Source: an uncultured Bacteroidales bacterium (GTDB lineage: Bacteria; Bacteroidota; Bacteroidia; Bacteroidales; Muribaculaceae). Taken from it: a stretch of DNA of 42,412 nt. The stretch is from positions 1-42,412 of the forward strand of contig CAMGBT010000011.1 in NCBI GenBank assembly GCA_946011725.1. The letters run 5' to 3'. A program made the position numbers and the translations under genes. Below the pieces are notes generated by a model. The model made no database searches, was not told where the DNA came from, and was given only the letters and a program-made list of their open reading frames with translations. Positions 1 to 8,369 of the stretch are shown piece after piece (within the stretch, counting starts at the first letter, position 1; every line of letters begins with the position of its first letter).

Positions 1-20
1 GTACGGTGGTGTGGGAGGTC

Positions 21-43
21 GCGTAGGGAAACAATCCCTACGC
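21..43 (-). terminator. Perfect 9-bp hairpin after the lipoprotein gene
   Basis: GCGTAGGGA, a 5-nt loop and TCCCTACGC form a perfect stem about 70 nt past the stop codon of the minus-strand lipoprotein gene at 111-923. No clear T-run follows on the minus strand, so it may act as an mRNA 3'-end stabiliser instead of a full intrinsic terminator. Confidence 0.45.
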
Positions 44-63
44 TCCTACCCGATTTGAAATAA

Positions 64-93
64 TTCGTTACTTCGTTATTCGTTAGTTCGTTA
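64..93. repeat. Short tandem repeat of TTCGTTA
   Basis: The heptamer TTCGTTA occurs four times (64-70, 72-78, 79-85, 87-93), with zero or one base between copies. It lies just downstream of the lipoprotein gene and overlaps no gene. No function can be read from it. Confidence 0.7.
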
Positions 94-110
94 AAACAGG
101 GGGACGGGCG

Positions 111-923
111 CTATTGGTTGTCAATGCTGTCCAAGAGGGCGGTCATGGTGAGGCGTTGGCGCTCGTATTTTTCGCGGCGGATGTTGGAGAGGTAGGTTTG
201 TTGGAGGAGTTGGGAGTAGCGCCAGGTGAGGCGGATAGCTTCGGCTTCGACCGCTGTGAGGGTGAGCGGCGCGGTGCCTTTGCTGCCAACAAGCTCGATG
301 CGGAGCTTGCCGGCGGGGGCGGCCATGATGGCGTGGGCGAAGTCGGTGGCTGATTCTTGTGAGATTGACATGATTTCGCTTCCGGCTACGGTCATGGATT
401 CGGCGGGGAGGGTTTCGACGGAGCCGTAGCGGATGGCGCGCAGGCCGAGGTGGCGGCCGGTGTTGCTAACGGCGATGAAGAAGTAGCCTTGGTCGTCAGT
501 GCGGGCTTGGATGCCGGTACGTGCCATCTCTCGGCCGCTGAAGGCTTTAGTGTATACGTAGTAACCTTCGGTGCCTTGGAGGTTGACTTTGGTGAAGAGC
601 GGTTGGAGGGAGTCGAGTGCGGCTTGCATGGCGGGTTGGCGCTGCTCGTATGCTTCGATGGAGTCGACGGTGACTTGCAGCAGCACTTGTGCGCGGAGAC
701 GACGTGCTGCGCGGCGTTGGTCAAGGCAGTCGCGGTAGAGGGAGTCGAGCGAATCGAGAGTGGTGATTGCTCCGGCGCAGTCACCCGCTTGGCGCAGGCT
801 GTCGGCTTGTGTGAGCAGGGCTGTGGCGGCATCGGTGCGGGAGGTGTCGCTTCCGCATGAGGCTATTGACAGGGTGGCGGCGGCTATGATGGCTGCAGCC
901 GCGAGTTTAGATACGTTGCACAT
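111..923 (-). CDS. Predicted lipoprotein, function unknown
   Basis: This 270-residue protein begins with a signal peptide ending in a lipobox (IASC, Cys23), so it should be lipid-anchored in the envelope. After the lipobox comes an Ala/Asp/Leu-rich helical stretch (residues about 30-100), then a segment with alternating Gly and hydrophobic residues (about 120-230), and a basic helical tail. No catalytic motif is visible. Its start overlaps the end of the upstream (p)ppGpp synthetase gene by 17 nt, so the two are probably co-transcribed and translationally coupled. I do not recognise the family. The linkage to relA suggests an envelope protein that is co-expressed with it, not a shared biochemical step. 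Confidence 0.75.
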   Translation of the reverse strand: MCNVSKLAAAAIIAAATLSIASCGSDTSRTDAATALLTQADSLRQAGDCAGAITTLDSLDSLYRDCLDQRRAARRLRAQVLLQVTVDSIEAYEQRQPAMQAALDSLQPLFTKVNLQGTEGYYVYTKAFSGREMARTGIQARTDDQGYFFIAVSNTGRHLGLRAIRYGSVETLPAESMTVAGSEIMSISQESATDFAHAIMAAPAGKLRIELVGSKGTAPLTLTAVEAEAIRLTWRYSQLLQQTYLSNIRREKYERQRLTMTALLDSIDNQ

Positions 924-3117
924 CTTTTACTCCTTTGACGGTTTTGAGTTTGTTGACTAATTTGGAGAGTGCTTCGTCGTTGAGCACACCTACCACGACG
1001 AATCCGTTGAACAGTCCGTCGTGGGATTCGATGGAGATGTTGCGCAGGGAGGTGGCTTTCTCCTTATTTATAATGGAGGTAATGTTGGTGACGATGCCGA
1101 TGTCGTCGCGGCCGATGATGCGGAGTTTGGCGGCCATTTCGTGGCCGATTTTGCCGCTCCAGCGCACGTCAATCATGCGGGCGGGGTAGCGTTGGCGGAT
1201 GTGGTCGGCGTTGGGGCAGTCGCAACGGTGGATTTTGATGACCCCTTCGGCGGAGATGAATCCGAAGACTTTATCTCCGAAGATGGGGTTGCAGCAGCGT
1301 GCGAGGCGGTAGTTGATGCCTTTGATGCCTTCGCCGATGACCACCACGTCGCCGCCTTGCTGTTGAGCTTCGGCTTCTTCGGCGGGCTGGTGCATCACGT
1401 AGGTGTCGGCCGACACGCGTGCTGTCTCTTCCGAAGCTTTGGCCACCATGGCTTCGTAGGTTTCGATGACGGTGTTGACATCGAGGCGCCCGTCGCTGAT
1501 GGCGGTGTAGAATTCGGTGAGCGACTTGTAGTTGAGTCGCTTGGTGATGCGCGAGATGTCGGCTTCGGAGATTTCCACCTTGCGGTTTTTGCAGCGGCGT
1601 TGGAGGAGTTCCTTGCCGAGTTCGCCGGCGCGGCTTTCGATTTCTTTTAGAGAGACGCGAATTTTGTTGCGTGCTTTCGACGTAACTACAAAGTTGAGCC
1701 AGTCGCGCTTGGGTTGTTGGTTGGGTGCGGTGGCTATTTCCACGGTGTCACCGCTTACCAGTTTGTAGTTGAGACGCTGGTTTTTGCCGTTGACCTTGCC
1801 GCCGGTGCAGTGTTCGCCGAGGTTGGTGTGGATGTTGAATGCGAAGTCGAGCAGCGTGGCGCCGAGGGGCAGGCGGTAGAGGTCGCCGCGGGGTGTGAAC
1901 ACGAACACCTCATTGTTGTAGATGTCCATGCGCATATTGCGCATGAGCTCCAGGGGGCCGCTGTCGGCGGTTTCGAGGATGTCGCGCACGTTGTTCATCC
2001 AGGCGTCGAGGTTGTTTTCGGCCTTGATGCCTTTGTAGCGCCAGTGGGCTGCGAGGCCTTTTTCGGCCACCAGGTCCATGCGCTTGGTGCGGATTTGCAC
2101 TTCCACCCAGCGCTCTTCGGGACCGTAAACGGTGATGTGGAGCGATTCGTAGCCGTTGCTTTTTGGTATGCTTATCCAATCCTTCATGCGCGAAGGATTG
2201 GGGCGGTACATGTCGGTGACGATGGAGTAGGCCAACCAGCAGTCGCGCTTCTCCTTGTCGGGGTCCGAGTCGAGCACCACGCGGATGGCGAACAGGTCGT
2301 AGATTTTGTCCACGTCGAGCTTTTGCTTGAGCATCTTGTTCCAGATGGAGTAGATCGACTTGGTGCGGCCTTTGATTTCGAATTTCAGGCCGGCCTCGAG
2401 GAGCTTTTGCTTGACGGGGGCTATGAAGTCGGCGATGTATTTGTCGCGCGCCGACTTGGTTTGGTTGAGTTTATGGGCGATTTGGGAGTACGTGTCGCGA
2501 CGGGTGTATTTGAGCGACATGTCCTCCAATTGCGACTTGACCACGTACAAGCCGAGGCGGTGGGCCAACGGGGCGTATAGATAGTTGGCCTCGGCGGCCA
2601 CTTGCATCACTCGCGCTTGGTCGGGGTGATGGTTGATGGCGTGCATCAGCGTGAGGCGGTCGATGATCATGATGATGATTACGCGGATGTCCTGCGCAAA
2701 CACCAGCAGCAGGTTGCGGAAGTTCTCCGATTCCACCGACGACGACTTGGCATACAGTTGCGACACCTTGATCAATCCGGCTACCATGCGCGCTACATCA
2801 TCGCCCCAGTCAGCGACGATTTGCTCGTGGGCGATGAAGCCGTGGCGGCAGGGATTGAACAGCATAATCGCTGCGGCCATAGAGATGTCGGGACTGATTT
2901 CGCGGCACAGCGACAGGGCTGTGTCTATGCTGCGACAGATGGGATTGAATCCGAACTTGTCGCGGTGGCAGAATCCGCCGGCGGCCGCCTCATCCAATAG
3001 GCGGCGCATACGTGCGAGGTCGGCGCAGTGCTCGCGCACACCAAAGATGTGTGCCAATTCGCGGTAACTGCTGCGCACGTGCTCGCGCTCCTGCGGTGTG
3101 AATTGTAACTGTTCCAT
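907..3117 (-). CDS. relA: RelA/SpoT-family (p)ppGpp synthetase with degenerate hydrolase domain
   Basis: This is a long RSH protein of 736 residues with the standard order: HD-like domain (about 20-200), synthetase (about 245-362), TGS (about 400-460), a Cys-rich zinc-finger-like region (RCCNPIFGD, later HRCDCPNADH) and a C-terminal ACT domain. The synthetase is well conserved: KGRTKSIYSIW at 249-259, IYDLFAIRV at 272-280, PKSNGYESLH at 318-327 and EVQIRTKRMDLVAEKGLAAHW at 339-359 with one or two substitutions. The hydrolase motif HDxxED is absent; the equivalent stretch reads LFNPCRHGFIAHE (about 86-98), and the later LADRLHN motif reads IIDRLTL. By family knowledge such proteins make (p)ppGpp but cannot degrade it. 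A second, hydrolase-competent RSH would then be needed elsewhere in the genome. A TAACTTTG box lies 38 nt upstream. Confidence 0.93.
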   Translation of the reverse strand: MEQLQFTPQEREHVRSSYRELAHIFGVREHCADLARMRRLLDEAAAGGFCHRDKFGFNPICRSIDTALSLCREISPDISMAAAIMLFNPCRHGFIAHEQIVADWGDDVARMVAGLIKVSQLYAKSSSVESENFRNLLLVFAQDIRVIIIMIIDRLTLMHAINHHPDQARVMQVAAEANYLYAPLAHRLGLYVVKSQLEDMSLKYTRRDTYSQIAHKLNQTKSARDKYIADFIAPVKQKLLEAGLKFEIKGRTKSIYSIWNKMLKQKLDVDKIYDLFAIRVVLDSDPDKEKRDCWLAYSIVTDMYRPNPSRMKDWISIPKSNGYESLHITVYGPEERWVEVQIRTKRMDLVAEKGLAAHWRYKGIKAENNLDAWMNNVRDILETADSGPLELMRNMRMDIYNNEVFVFTPRGDLYRLPLGATLLDFAFNIHTNLGEHCTGGKVNGKNQRLNYKLVSGDTVEIATAPNQQPKRDWLNFVVTSKARNKIRVSLKEIESRAGELGKELLQRRCKNRKVEISEADISRITKRLNYKSLTEFYTAISDGRLDVNTVIETYEAMVAKASEETARVSADTYVMHQPAEEAEAQQQGGDVVVIGEGIKGINYRLARCCNPIFGDKVFGFISAEGVIKIHRCDCPNADHIRQRYPARMIDVRWSGKIGHEMAAKLRIIGRDDIGIVTNITSIINKEKATSLRNISIESHDGLFNGFVVVGVLNDEALSKLVNKLKTVKGVKDVQRI

Positions 3118-3154
3118 ACTCTTTGAGAAATTGTACGTTAACGGAATCTGACGG

Positions 3155-3162
3155 CAAAGTTA
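3155..3162 (-). promoter_or_regulatory. Bacteroidetes -7 box for relA
   Basis: TAACTTTG on the minus strand matches the TAnnTTTG consensus and sits 38 nt before the relA start codon. Confidence 0.6.
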
Positions 3163-3240
3163 GCAAATTCCCGCCAAATATGCAAACGCTCGCGCCCGCG
3201 TAAGGTCTAAACGAAGCAACGAATTAATTTTGGACTTCGA

Positions 3241-3834
3241 TTACAAGGCGTTGAGCTGCTCGATATAGGCGAGCAACTCGAGGCGGCCGCGACCATCCTC
3301 CGATGAGGTGGAGAACATCGGCGGCAGCTCTTCCCAACTCTCGCGAAGCACCTGGCAATAGTGCTCGCGAGCGCGCTTCACGGCGGTGGATGTGAGCTTG
3401 TCCAACTTGGTGAAAACGATGGCGAACGGTATGCCGTTTTCACCCAGCCATGCCATGAAGTCCAGGTCGATGCGCTGCGGCGCGTGGCGGATGTCGACCA
3501 ACACAAACAAGTTGGTCATCTGCTCGCGCCGTGCCACGTAACCCTTAATCATGCGCTCCAAACGCGCGCGGTCTTCTTTACTGCGCCGCGCGTAGCCGTA
3601 GCCGGGCAAATCCACCACAAACCATTCATCGTTGACCAAAAAGTAGTTTAGTAACATCGTCTTACCCGGGGTCGACGAAGTCATGGCCAACCCCTTGCGA
3701 CCAAGCAAGCGGTTGATCAGCGACGACTTGCCCACGTTCGAGCGGCCGATGAACGCATATTCGCGACGCTCTCCCTCGGGACACTTTTCCACCGAGGGCG
3801 AGCTGATAAAAAACTTAGCAGAGGTGATTTCCAT
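3241..3834 (-). CDS. engB: Ribosome biogenesis GTP-binding protein EngB/YsxC
   Basis: This 197-residue single-domain GTPase has all the G motifs: G1 GRSNVGKSS (about 27-35), G2 around the STPGKT loop, G3 DLPGYG, G4 TKLD and G5 STSS near the C-terminus. Length and motif order match YihA/YsxC/EngB, an essential cytoplasmic GTPase that assists assembly of the large ribosomal subunit. It is alone on its transcript. A TAACTTTG box at 3857-3864 gives a leader of about 20 nt, which supports the start chosen. Nothing unusual is seen. Confidence 0.97.
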   Translation of the reverse strand: MEITSAKFFISSPSVEKCPEGERREYAFIGRSNVGKSSLINRLLGRKGLAMTSSTPGKTMLLNYFLVNDEWFVVDLPGYGYARRSKEDRARLERMIKGYVARREQMTNLFVLVDIRHAPQRIDLDFMAWLGENGIPFAIVFTKLDKLTSTAVKRAREHYCQVLRESWEELPPMFSTSSEDGRGRLELLAYIEQLNAL

Positions 3835-3856
3835 AACGCTTCCGTGAAATTTTCTC

Positions 3857-3864
3857 CAAAGTTA
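3857..3864 (-). promoter_or_regulatory. Bacteroidetes -7 box for engB
   Basis: TAACTTTG on the minus strand lies 22 nt before the engB ATG and matches the TAnnTTTG consensus. Confidence 0.65.
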
Positions 3865-3887
3865 GCCAAAAAAACGCAAATGAGCAA

Positions 3888-3932
3888 GCCTTCAGCCAAA
3901 AAAATGTTAAAACCATTTTTTGGGCTGAAGGC
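3888..3932 (-). terminator. Long stem-loop terminator after the DUF5723 gene
   Basis: GCCTTCAGCCAAAAAAATG (3888-3906) and CATTTTTTGGGCTGAAGGC (3914-3932) pair over 19 bp with one imperfect pair, and an outer ATGAGC/GCTCAT pair flanks them. The structure sits between the stop of the DUF5723 gene and the engB promoter. It has A/T-rich flanks on both sides of the stem, as in bidirectional intrinsic terminators. Confidence 0.7.
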
Positions 3933-3996
3933 TACGCTGAAGCTCATAGCCGGTACAAAAAGGCGGTTTGGGCTGTGGCTTTCGGCGTGGGGTGGG

Positions 3997-5370
3997 TTAG
4001 AACAGGAAGTTCATACCGAGGTTCACTTGGGTATTGGAGCACAGGGGTACGCCTTGTTTGCTCAAGGTGCCAACGGTGCGGTCCATGCCGAGGTAGAAGT
4101 TGAAGCCGGGGACGTGGAGGTTCAGCAGCCAGCCGAAGCCTACGGCATCGGTGCCGCCGCATACGTTAACGGAGGCGTTGAGGCATTTTACCGGAGCCAC
4201 GTTGGCCGACAGGCGGAAGTCGGTGGTGGTGAACGGGCCGTTGATGCGGGTGGAGTTCAGCAGGCCGAAGGAGAGCTTGCGGTAGAGGGGGAAGGTGTAC
4301 TGCACGCCGGCGTTGATGGTGGCGGCGAGCATGGTGGAGCGGGAGCCTTGGTCGCCCATGTCGTTGAGTTCGTAGATGGCCGACACGTCGTCGCGCAGGC
4401 GGTCCCATTCGTTGCTGAAGGAGTTGGCGGCATCGTCGTCGGGGTTGAAGACGTAGCCGTCGGTGTTGACGCTCTGGCGGCCGTTGGTGGAGGCCAGCAT
4501 GGTGTTGCTCCAGTTGATGAAGCCGAGATCGAGCACGGCCAGAGAGAAGGTCCAGTCTTTCAAGGCTTTGGGGCTGTATACGGCGCCGAGGTCGAAAGCA
4601 GCACCGTAGCCGCCAACACCTGCGCCATCGATTTCAACGCCGTTGACGTAGCGGTGGTTAGTGCGGTCGTTTACTTTGGTTTCGTAGGTGAGACCTTTGA
4701 CTGATGCGCGCAAATCGGCATCGGTGGTGACGGTCCACGAGTCCATGCCCAAGGTGAGTTGAGCTTCGCGCAGGTCGGCATCCACGCGGCCTGCGCCCAC
4801 GAGGAACTTGAATGTGCCGCCCACGCGCCATTCTTCGTTGATGTCATGTGAGTGACCGAGAGCGATTTCAGCCCACGCGGTGCCGCGAGCGTTGATGTCG
4901 GAGATGTCGTAAGTTTGATTTTGCACGCCCTCTTTGAGCAGGGAGAAGATGGAGTAGGGGAGGCTGACGCCCACATCGGCGCGAGCGGCGATGCTGATGG
5001 TGTTGTAGCCGCCGAAGCCGCGGAAGCCGGTGGCGAGCACTTGCTCGTGGAGGTTGACTTTGAGGGTGTTGTTGTCGCTGATGTTCGACAGGAATTCTTG
5101 GGCGTTTACGCCGGGATTGAGGAAGGTGGTAGTGGTGCCGTTGACGTTATAGATTACGTCTTGGAGGTTGAGGTTACCGGTGAGGCCCACGTTGAGGTTG
5201 CCCAAGCCGGGCATGGCCACGAAGTTGCGTGAGTTGGCGAAGGCGGGGTTAAGCTGGAAGCGGTAGGTGTAGTCTTCGAGGAAGTAACCCGAGGCCGAGG
5301 TTTGCGCCGATGCTGATGCAGCACAGAGCAGTGCGGCGGCAGCTATTGTGAGTTTATTGATGGTTTTCAT
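3997..5370 (-). CDS. DUF5723-type outer-membrane beta-barrel protein
   Basis: This 457-residue protein has a clear Sec signal peptide (cleavage near ASAQ, about residues 20-23). The mature part is rich in alternating aromatic/polar beta strands and Gly, with the early signature YRFQLNPAFANSRNFVAMPG and a terminal strand ending in Phe (NLGMNFLF), typical of outer-membrane barrels. It resembles the DUF5723 family of Bacteroidetes, whose function is unknown. It is the second gene of a two-gene operon with the lipoprotein at 5425-7143 (54-nt gap), and a strong stem-loop follows it. The pair probably forms an outer-membrane barrel plus an exposed or periplasmic lipoprotein partner; that is inference from context only. 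Confidence 0.8.
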   Translation of the reverse strand: MKTINKLTIAAAALLCAASASAQTSASGYFLEDYTYRFQLNPAFANSRNFVAMPGLGNLNVGLTGNLNLQDVIYNVNGTTTTFLNPGVNAQEFLSNISDNNTLKVNLHEQVLATGFRGFGGYNTISIAARADVGVSLPYSIFSLLKEGVQNQTYDISDINARGTAWAEIALGHSHDINEEWRVGGTFKFLVGAGRVDADLREAQLTLGMDSWTVTTDADLRASVKGLTYETKVNDRTNHRYVNGVEIDGAGVGGYGAAFDLGAVYSPKALKDWTFSLAVLDLGFINWSNTMLASTNGRQSVNTDGYVFNPDDDAANSFSNEWDRLRDDVSAIYELNDMGDQGSRSTMLAATINAGVQYTFPLYRKLSFGLLNSTRINGPFTTTDFRLSANVAPVKCLNASVNVCGGTDAVGFGWLLNLHVPGFNFYLGMDRTVGTLSKQGVPLCSNTQVNLGMNFLF

Positions 5371-5424
5371 ATTTGGGAGTTAAGATTGTGATTGATAATG
5401 AGTTGGATTGATGAACGTGATGGG

Positions 5425-7143
5425 TTACAGTTCTTTTTCATAGTAGCCGGAAGCTACGGGACGAACGTTGCTCACTTCAATCTTAATGTCGGGACGCAGG
5501 GTTTCTGCCGATTTGGCGGTGGCCACGGCCACGAAGCGGATGCCATCGAGGCGGCGGATTTCGCCGGTGATAGTGATGGTGAGGGCTTGGCCTTGAGCGT
5601 TGGCGCTCACGGTGGCGCCTTGGATGGATACGTTGTTGATTTGGTTGCCGTTAGCATCGATGGGGTAGCCGGTGAATTCGATGTCAACGGGCACGTCGGT
5701 GGTAACCAGCGCGTTGACGGTGAGTTGGGTGATAGTCACAGCGTCGAGGTCGTCGCTGCTCCAACCGTCCACTTGGTCGGTGTAGGTGATTTTCGAGCCG
5801 GGATTTAGGGCCAAGGGAGCGTAGAAGGTGTAGCTGCCGCGAATCGAAGCGATGTCGGTGCCTAAATCGAAGTTGGCGACGTGCTGACGGGGCATCTTGG
5901 GGTCGTTGAGCTCCACTTCGATAGTGGAGGGAACGTCGTTGCCGCTGAGGACGTCGCTCAGGGAGGTGAACTTCACGTGTTCAGCGCCTTCGTAGCCTTG
6001 GTAGAAGGCGTCGGGACGGGTGGGTGAGATGCAGTAGGAGTACAGGCCCGAGGGGTTGCCGGTGCCGATGGTGAAGTAGCCGTCGTCGAGCGAGCAGCGC
6101 TTGCGGGTGCCATCGCGGTGCACACCGGTGAGGGTGATGCCGGTTTGCGCCGACACGTTGTACTTCTGCACCGGGTTGTTGAGGCTGACGTAGATCTGCG
6201 GGTTGGCGATGCGGATGTCCGTGCCCGATTGCGAGATGATGTCGGGCAGGTCGGAGAGCGAAATGGGGTCGATGTCGAGGTCTTCGATGTCGTACTCCAA
6301 AGTGCCGGTAACGGAGTTGATGGCAATCGACGGCATGGCGTAGTCGATGCCCAGACGGAGGGTGGTGGAGATGCTTTGGTTGGTGATGTCGGCAGTATTG
6401 ATGGCCAATGTGAGACTCTTAATGTGCACCTTGCCGGTGGCGGAGATGGTGTGAGCGGAGGGGTCGAACACAGCGCCGAGTTGGTCGAAATCAATCTTGT
6501 CGGCCACGATGTGCAGAGAAGTCGATGAGCCTTCGATGCGACGGTCGGGGATGGAAGCCAAGCCGGTGGCGGGGTCGTAAGAGCCGCCTTCAATCGAGGT
6601 AATGTGCAAGCCCTTGGGCAATTGCACCTGCAGGTTCTTGAGCGTGAAAGCACTGGCCACCTGCTCCAAGCCGCTGAGGGTGAGATCAATGTTCACACCT
6701 ACTTGACCGGATGCGCTGTCGAAATCGATTACTTCCTTTGGAATGTTGTAACCGGTGTAAGTGAAATCGCGTTCTTCGGGTTCGATGAACACTTCCGCAG
6801 CAATGTCGCCCACCGGCGGAATCGACACGTAGGGGATGTCGACATAAGTCGACGGAATGGAGACACCGTGGATGGTGAAGTCGTCGATGTGCACCGGTGA
6901 CGAATTGAACTCGCCGGTCTCCACCACAGCGTATACGCCGTTGATTTCTTTCACCTTGCTGTCTTCGCCGAGGCTGAAGATGCTTTTCAAAGTCACTTTG
7001 TCGATGTTTACGGGGATAGTGAGGTCCTTCACTTCCACACGCACATTGCTGTCGATGTTAGCCAAATCGTAGTCATCATCAATGCACGAAGTGGACATAG
7101 CGGCAACGCAGATTGCAGTTAGACCTAAATAGAATGATTTCAT
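5425..7143 (-). CDS. Large predicted lipoprotein, beta-rich
   Basis: This 572-residue protein has a short signal peptide and lipobox MSTSC (Cys20). The rest looks beta-rich, with many Val/Ile/Thr strands separated by Asp/Gly/Pro turns (for example VEVKDLTIPVNIDKVTLKSI near residues 36-55). This suggests several immunoglobulin-like or similar sandwich domains. No catalytic or carbohydrate-binding motif is obvious. It is the first gene of an operon with the DUF5723 barrel protein. A TAAATTTG box lies about 85 nt upstream. The Cys after the signal peptide is followed by Ile-Asp-Asp-Asp; in Bacteroidetes acidic residues near the lipid anchor are associated with surface export, so surface exposure is possible. 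Confidence 0.75.
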   Translation of the reverse strand: MKSFYLGLTAICVAAMSTSCIDDDYDLANIDSNVRVEVKDLTIPVNIDKVTLKSIFSLGEDSKVKEINGVYAVVETGEFNSSPVHIDDFTIHGVSIPSTYVDIPYVSIPPVGDIAAEVFIEPEERDFTYTGYNIPKEVIDFDSASGQVGVNIDLTLSGLEQVASAFTLKNLQVQLPKGLHITSIEGGSYDPATGLASIPDRRIEGSSTSLHIVADKIDFDQLGAVFDPSAHTISATGKVHIKSLTLAINTADITNQSISTTLRLGIDYAMPSIAINSVTGTLEYDIEDLDIDPISLSDLPDIISQSGTDIRIANPQIYVSLNNPVQKYNVSAQTGITLTGVHRDGTRKRCSLDDGYFTIGTGNPSGLYSYCISPTRPDAFYQGYEGAEHVKFTSLSDVLSGNDVPSTIEVELNDPKMPRQHVANFDLGTDIASIRGSYTFYAPLALNPGSKITYTDQVDGWSSDDLDAVTITQLTVNALVTTDVPVDIEFTGYPIDANGNQINNVSIQGATVSANAQGQALTITITGEIRRLDGIRFVAVATAKSAETLRPDIKIEVSNVRPVASGYYEKEL

Positions 7144-7227
7144 GTTGTAGGGTTATATTGGATTAATTTATTATTATAGTCGGTTGAACTTGTGATGATA
7201 TGAACAAAAATGATTGTCTATCGGTTG

Positions 7228-7235
7228 CAAATTTA
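7228..7235 (-). promoter_or_regulatory. Bacteroidetes -7 box for the lipoprotein/DUF5723 operon
   Basis: TAAATTTG on the minus strand lies 85 nt before the lipoprotein start, in an A/T-rich intergenic stretch. Confidence 0.5.
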
Positions 7236-7372
7236 ATACATTTATGCCAATAACGCAAATAGTATGAGCATAAAACTGTAGCAAATACCGCGAATAAATG
7301 ATGAATTGTAAGAAAAAAACAAATCAGTAAGAAAAAAACATCCCCGGCTCCGGACAAATGTAAGAGCGCGGA

Positions 7373-7405
7373 GCCTTTTTGTATTTGCTTCGAGCTCTTG
7401 CTCGC
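7373..7405 (-). repeat. Diverged copy of the 33-bp hairpin repeat
   Basis: This stretch aligns without gaps to the reverse complement of the 33-bp repeat at 29715-29747 and 29794-29826. By eye 26 of 33 positions match, and six of the seven differences are C-to-T. It keeps the short hairpin CGAGC-TCTT-GCTCG next to a T5 run. It lies 27 nt downstream of the GNAT gene's stop. Confidence 0.65.
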
Positions 7406-7431
7406 ACAGATTGCCTGTCGGCCACGATGCG

Positions 7432-8016
7432 CTAACGGCGCTGCAGGTGGAGCATCGGGGTGCCGAGGAAGTCGACCTCGCCCACTGCGCTGAAGCCGCA
7501 CGAGCGGTAGAGTTGTTGGGCTTTGATTTTGGGGTATTCCACCAACAGCCCTAAGGGGAGGCCGCTTTCGCGGTGCCGCTGTGCCATCGCTTCGATGAGC
7601 CGACGGCCTAAGTGTTGGCCTCGGTGCGCTTCGAACACTGCCAACGAATCCAAGTACACTTCGCCCGGACCGGTTTCGAAGGGTAGGGCGTCGGTGTAGC
7701 TCTGGCCCAAGCGCTCGTTGGCGGCCGCGAAGAATAGCGGTCGCCACGTGCGAATCATTGCGCCATCGTATGCTACCAATGCGCCCGCCACTTCGCCCGA
7801 GGGCTGGTGACGCGCCACAAGGGTGTTGCGGTAGCTGTATTGGTTGTCTTCAGTCGCTGCAAACTCGGTGAACAGTTCGCGCAGCCGCTCCACATTAGCA
7901 CTGCCGCGTGCGATGTCTGCGCACAACTCATCGCCGAATGCCATCATGATAGCCGCTGCAATAGCGGGGGCATCGGCCGGTGTGGCCGGTGTGATTACGT
8001 AGCTGTTCATACACAT
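7432..8016 (-). CDS. GNAT family N-acetyltransferase
   Basis: This protein of 194 residues (or 192 from the second Met at 8010) has the GNAT fold signature. The acetyl-CoA loop follows a beta strand: LDSLAVFEAHRGQHLGRRLI, containing the R-G-x-x-L-G pyrophosphate-binding pattern, and the C-terminal YRSCGFSAVGEVDFL motif is typical of the family. The acceptor substrate cannot be read from sequence. It is the last gene of the five-gene porQ operon, and its ATG shares one base with the preceding stop (TAATG), so translation is probably coupled. Confidence 0.9.
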   Translation of the reverse strand: MCMNSYVITPATPADAPAIAAAIMMAFGDELCADIARGSANVERLRELFTEFAATEDNQYSYRNTLVARHQPSGEVAGALVAYDGAMIRTWRPLFFAAANERLGQSYTDALPFETGPGEVYLDSLAVFEAHRGQHLGRRLIEAMAQRHRESGLPLGLLVEYPKIKAQQLYRSCGFSAVGEVDFLGTPMLHLQRR

Positions 8017-8369
8017 TATTTAATAAGAGAGTTTACGGTGGTGATGTAGTCGTTGGCCGCGTTCACGTAGCCTTGCTGCCGCAGTTGCGCTTCCTTTGCT
8101 TTGATGGAGAGCAACTGCTGCTGGCGGTCCATCGAGCCCTTCGCCAGCGCGTTTGCAGCGGCCGCATCTCGCTGAGCCGCAGCCACCGCTTCCGCGTTCA
8201 CATGCTGATGGGTCAGCGGGGATTCGCATTCGTCGGTGGAGAAAGCCAGCACGATGCCCACCACGATCAGCGCTAAGATGGCCAGCGCGCCTGCCACGCG
8301 TCCGCGGTGCACACGCCGACGCACCTTCTTGCGCCGTGCCACGTTGGTAATATGTTGTACTTTAGCCAT
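8016..8369 (-). CDS. Small single-pass membrane protein, unknown function
   Basis: This 117-residue protein has a strongly basic N-terminus (RRKKVRRRVHRGR, about 12-24), one transmembrane helix (about 26-43) and an Ala/Gln-rich, probably coiled-coil tail of about 70 residues. By the positive-inside rule the tail should be periplasmic. Its start overlaps the end of ispH by 8 nt, and its stop overlaps the GNAT start by 1 nt. I do not recognise a family; the overlaps on both sides make it very likely to be a real gene. Confidence 0.8.
   Translation of the reverse strand: MAKVQHITNVARRKKVRRRVHRGRVAGALAILALIVVGIVLAFSTDECESPLTHQHVNAEAVAAAQRDAAAANALAKGSMDRQQQLLSIKAKEAQLRQQGYVNAANDYITTVNSLIK

Noticed and set aside
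392-2580. Several long frames opposite the lipoprotein and relA genes
   Set aside because: They are mirror frames of GC-rich genes with no start context or homology; the gene strand carries the recognisable domains.
7163-7747. Arg-rich frame overlapping the GNAT gene
   Set aside because: The overlapping GNAT gene has clear acetyl-CoA motifs; this frame is compositionally odd and runs through a repeat.
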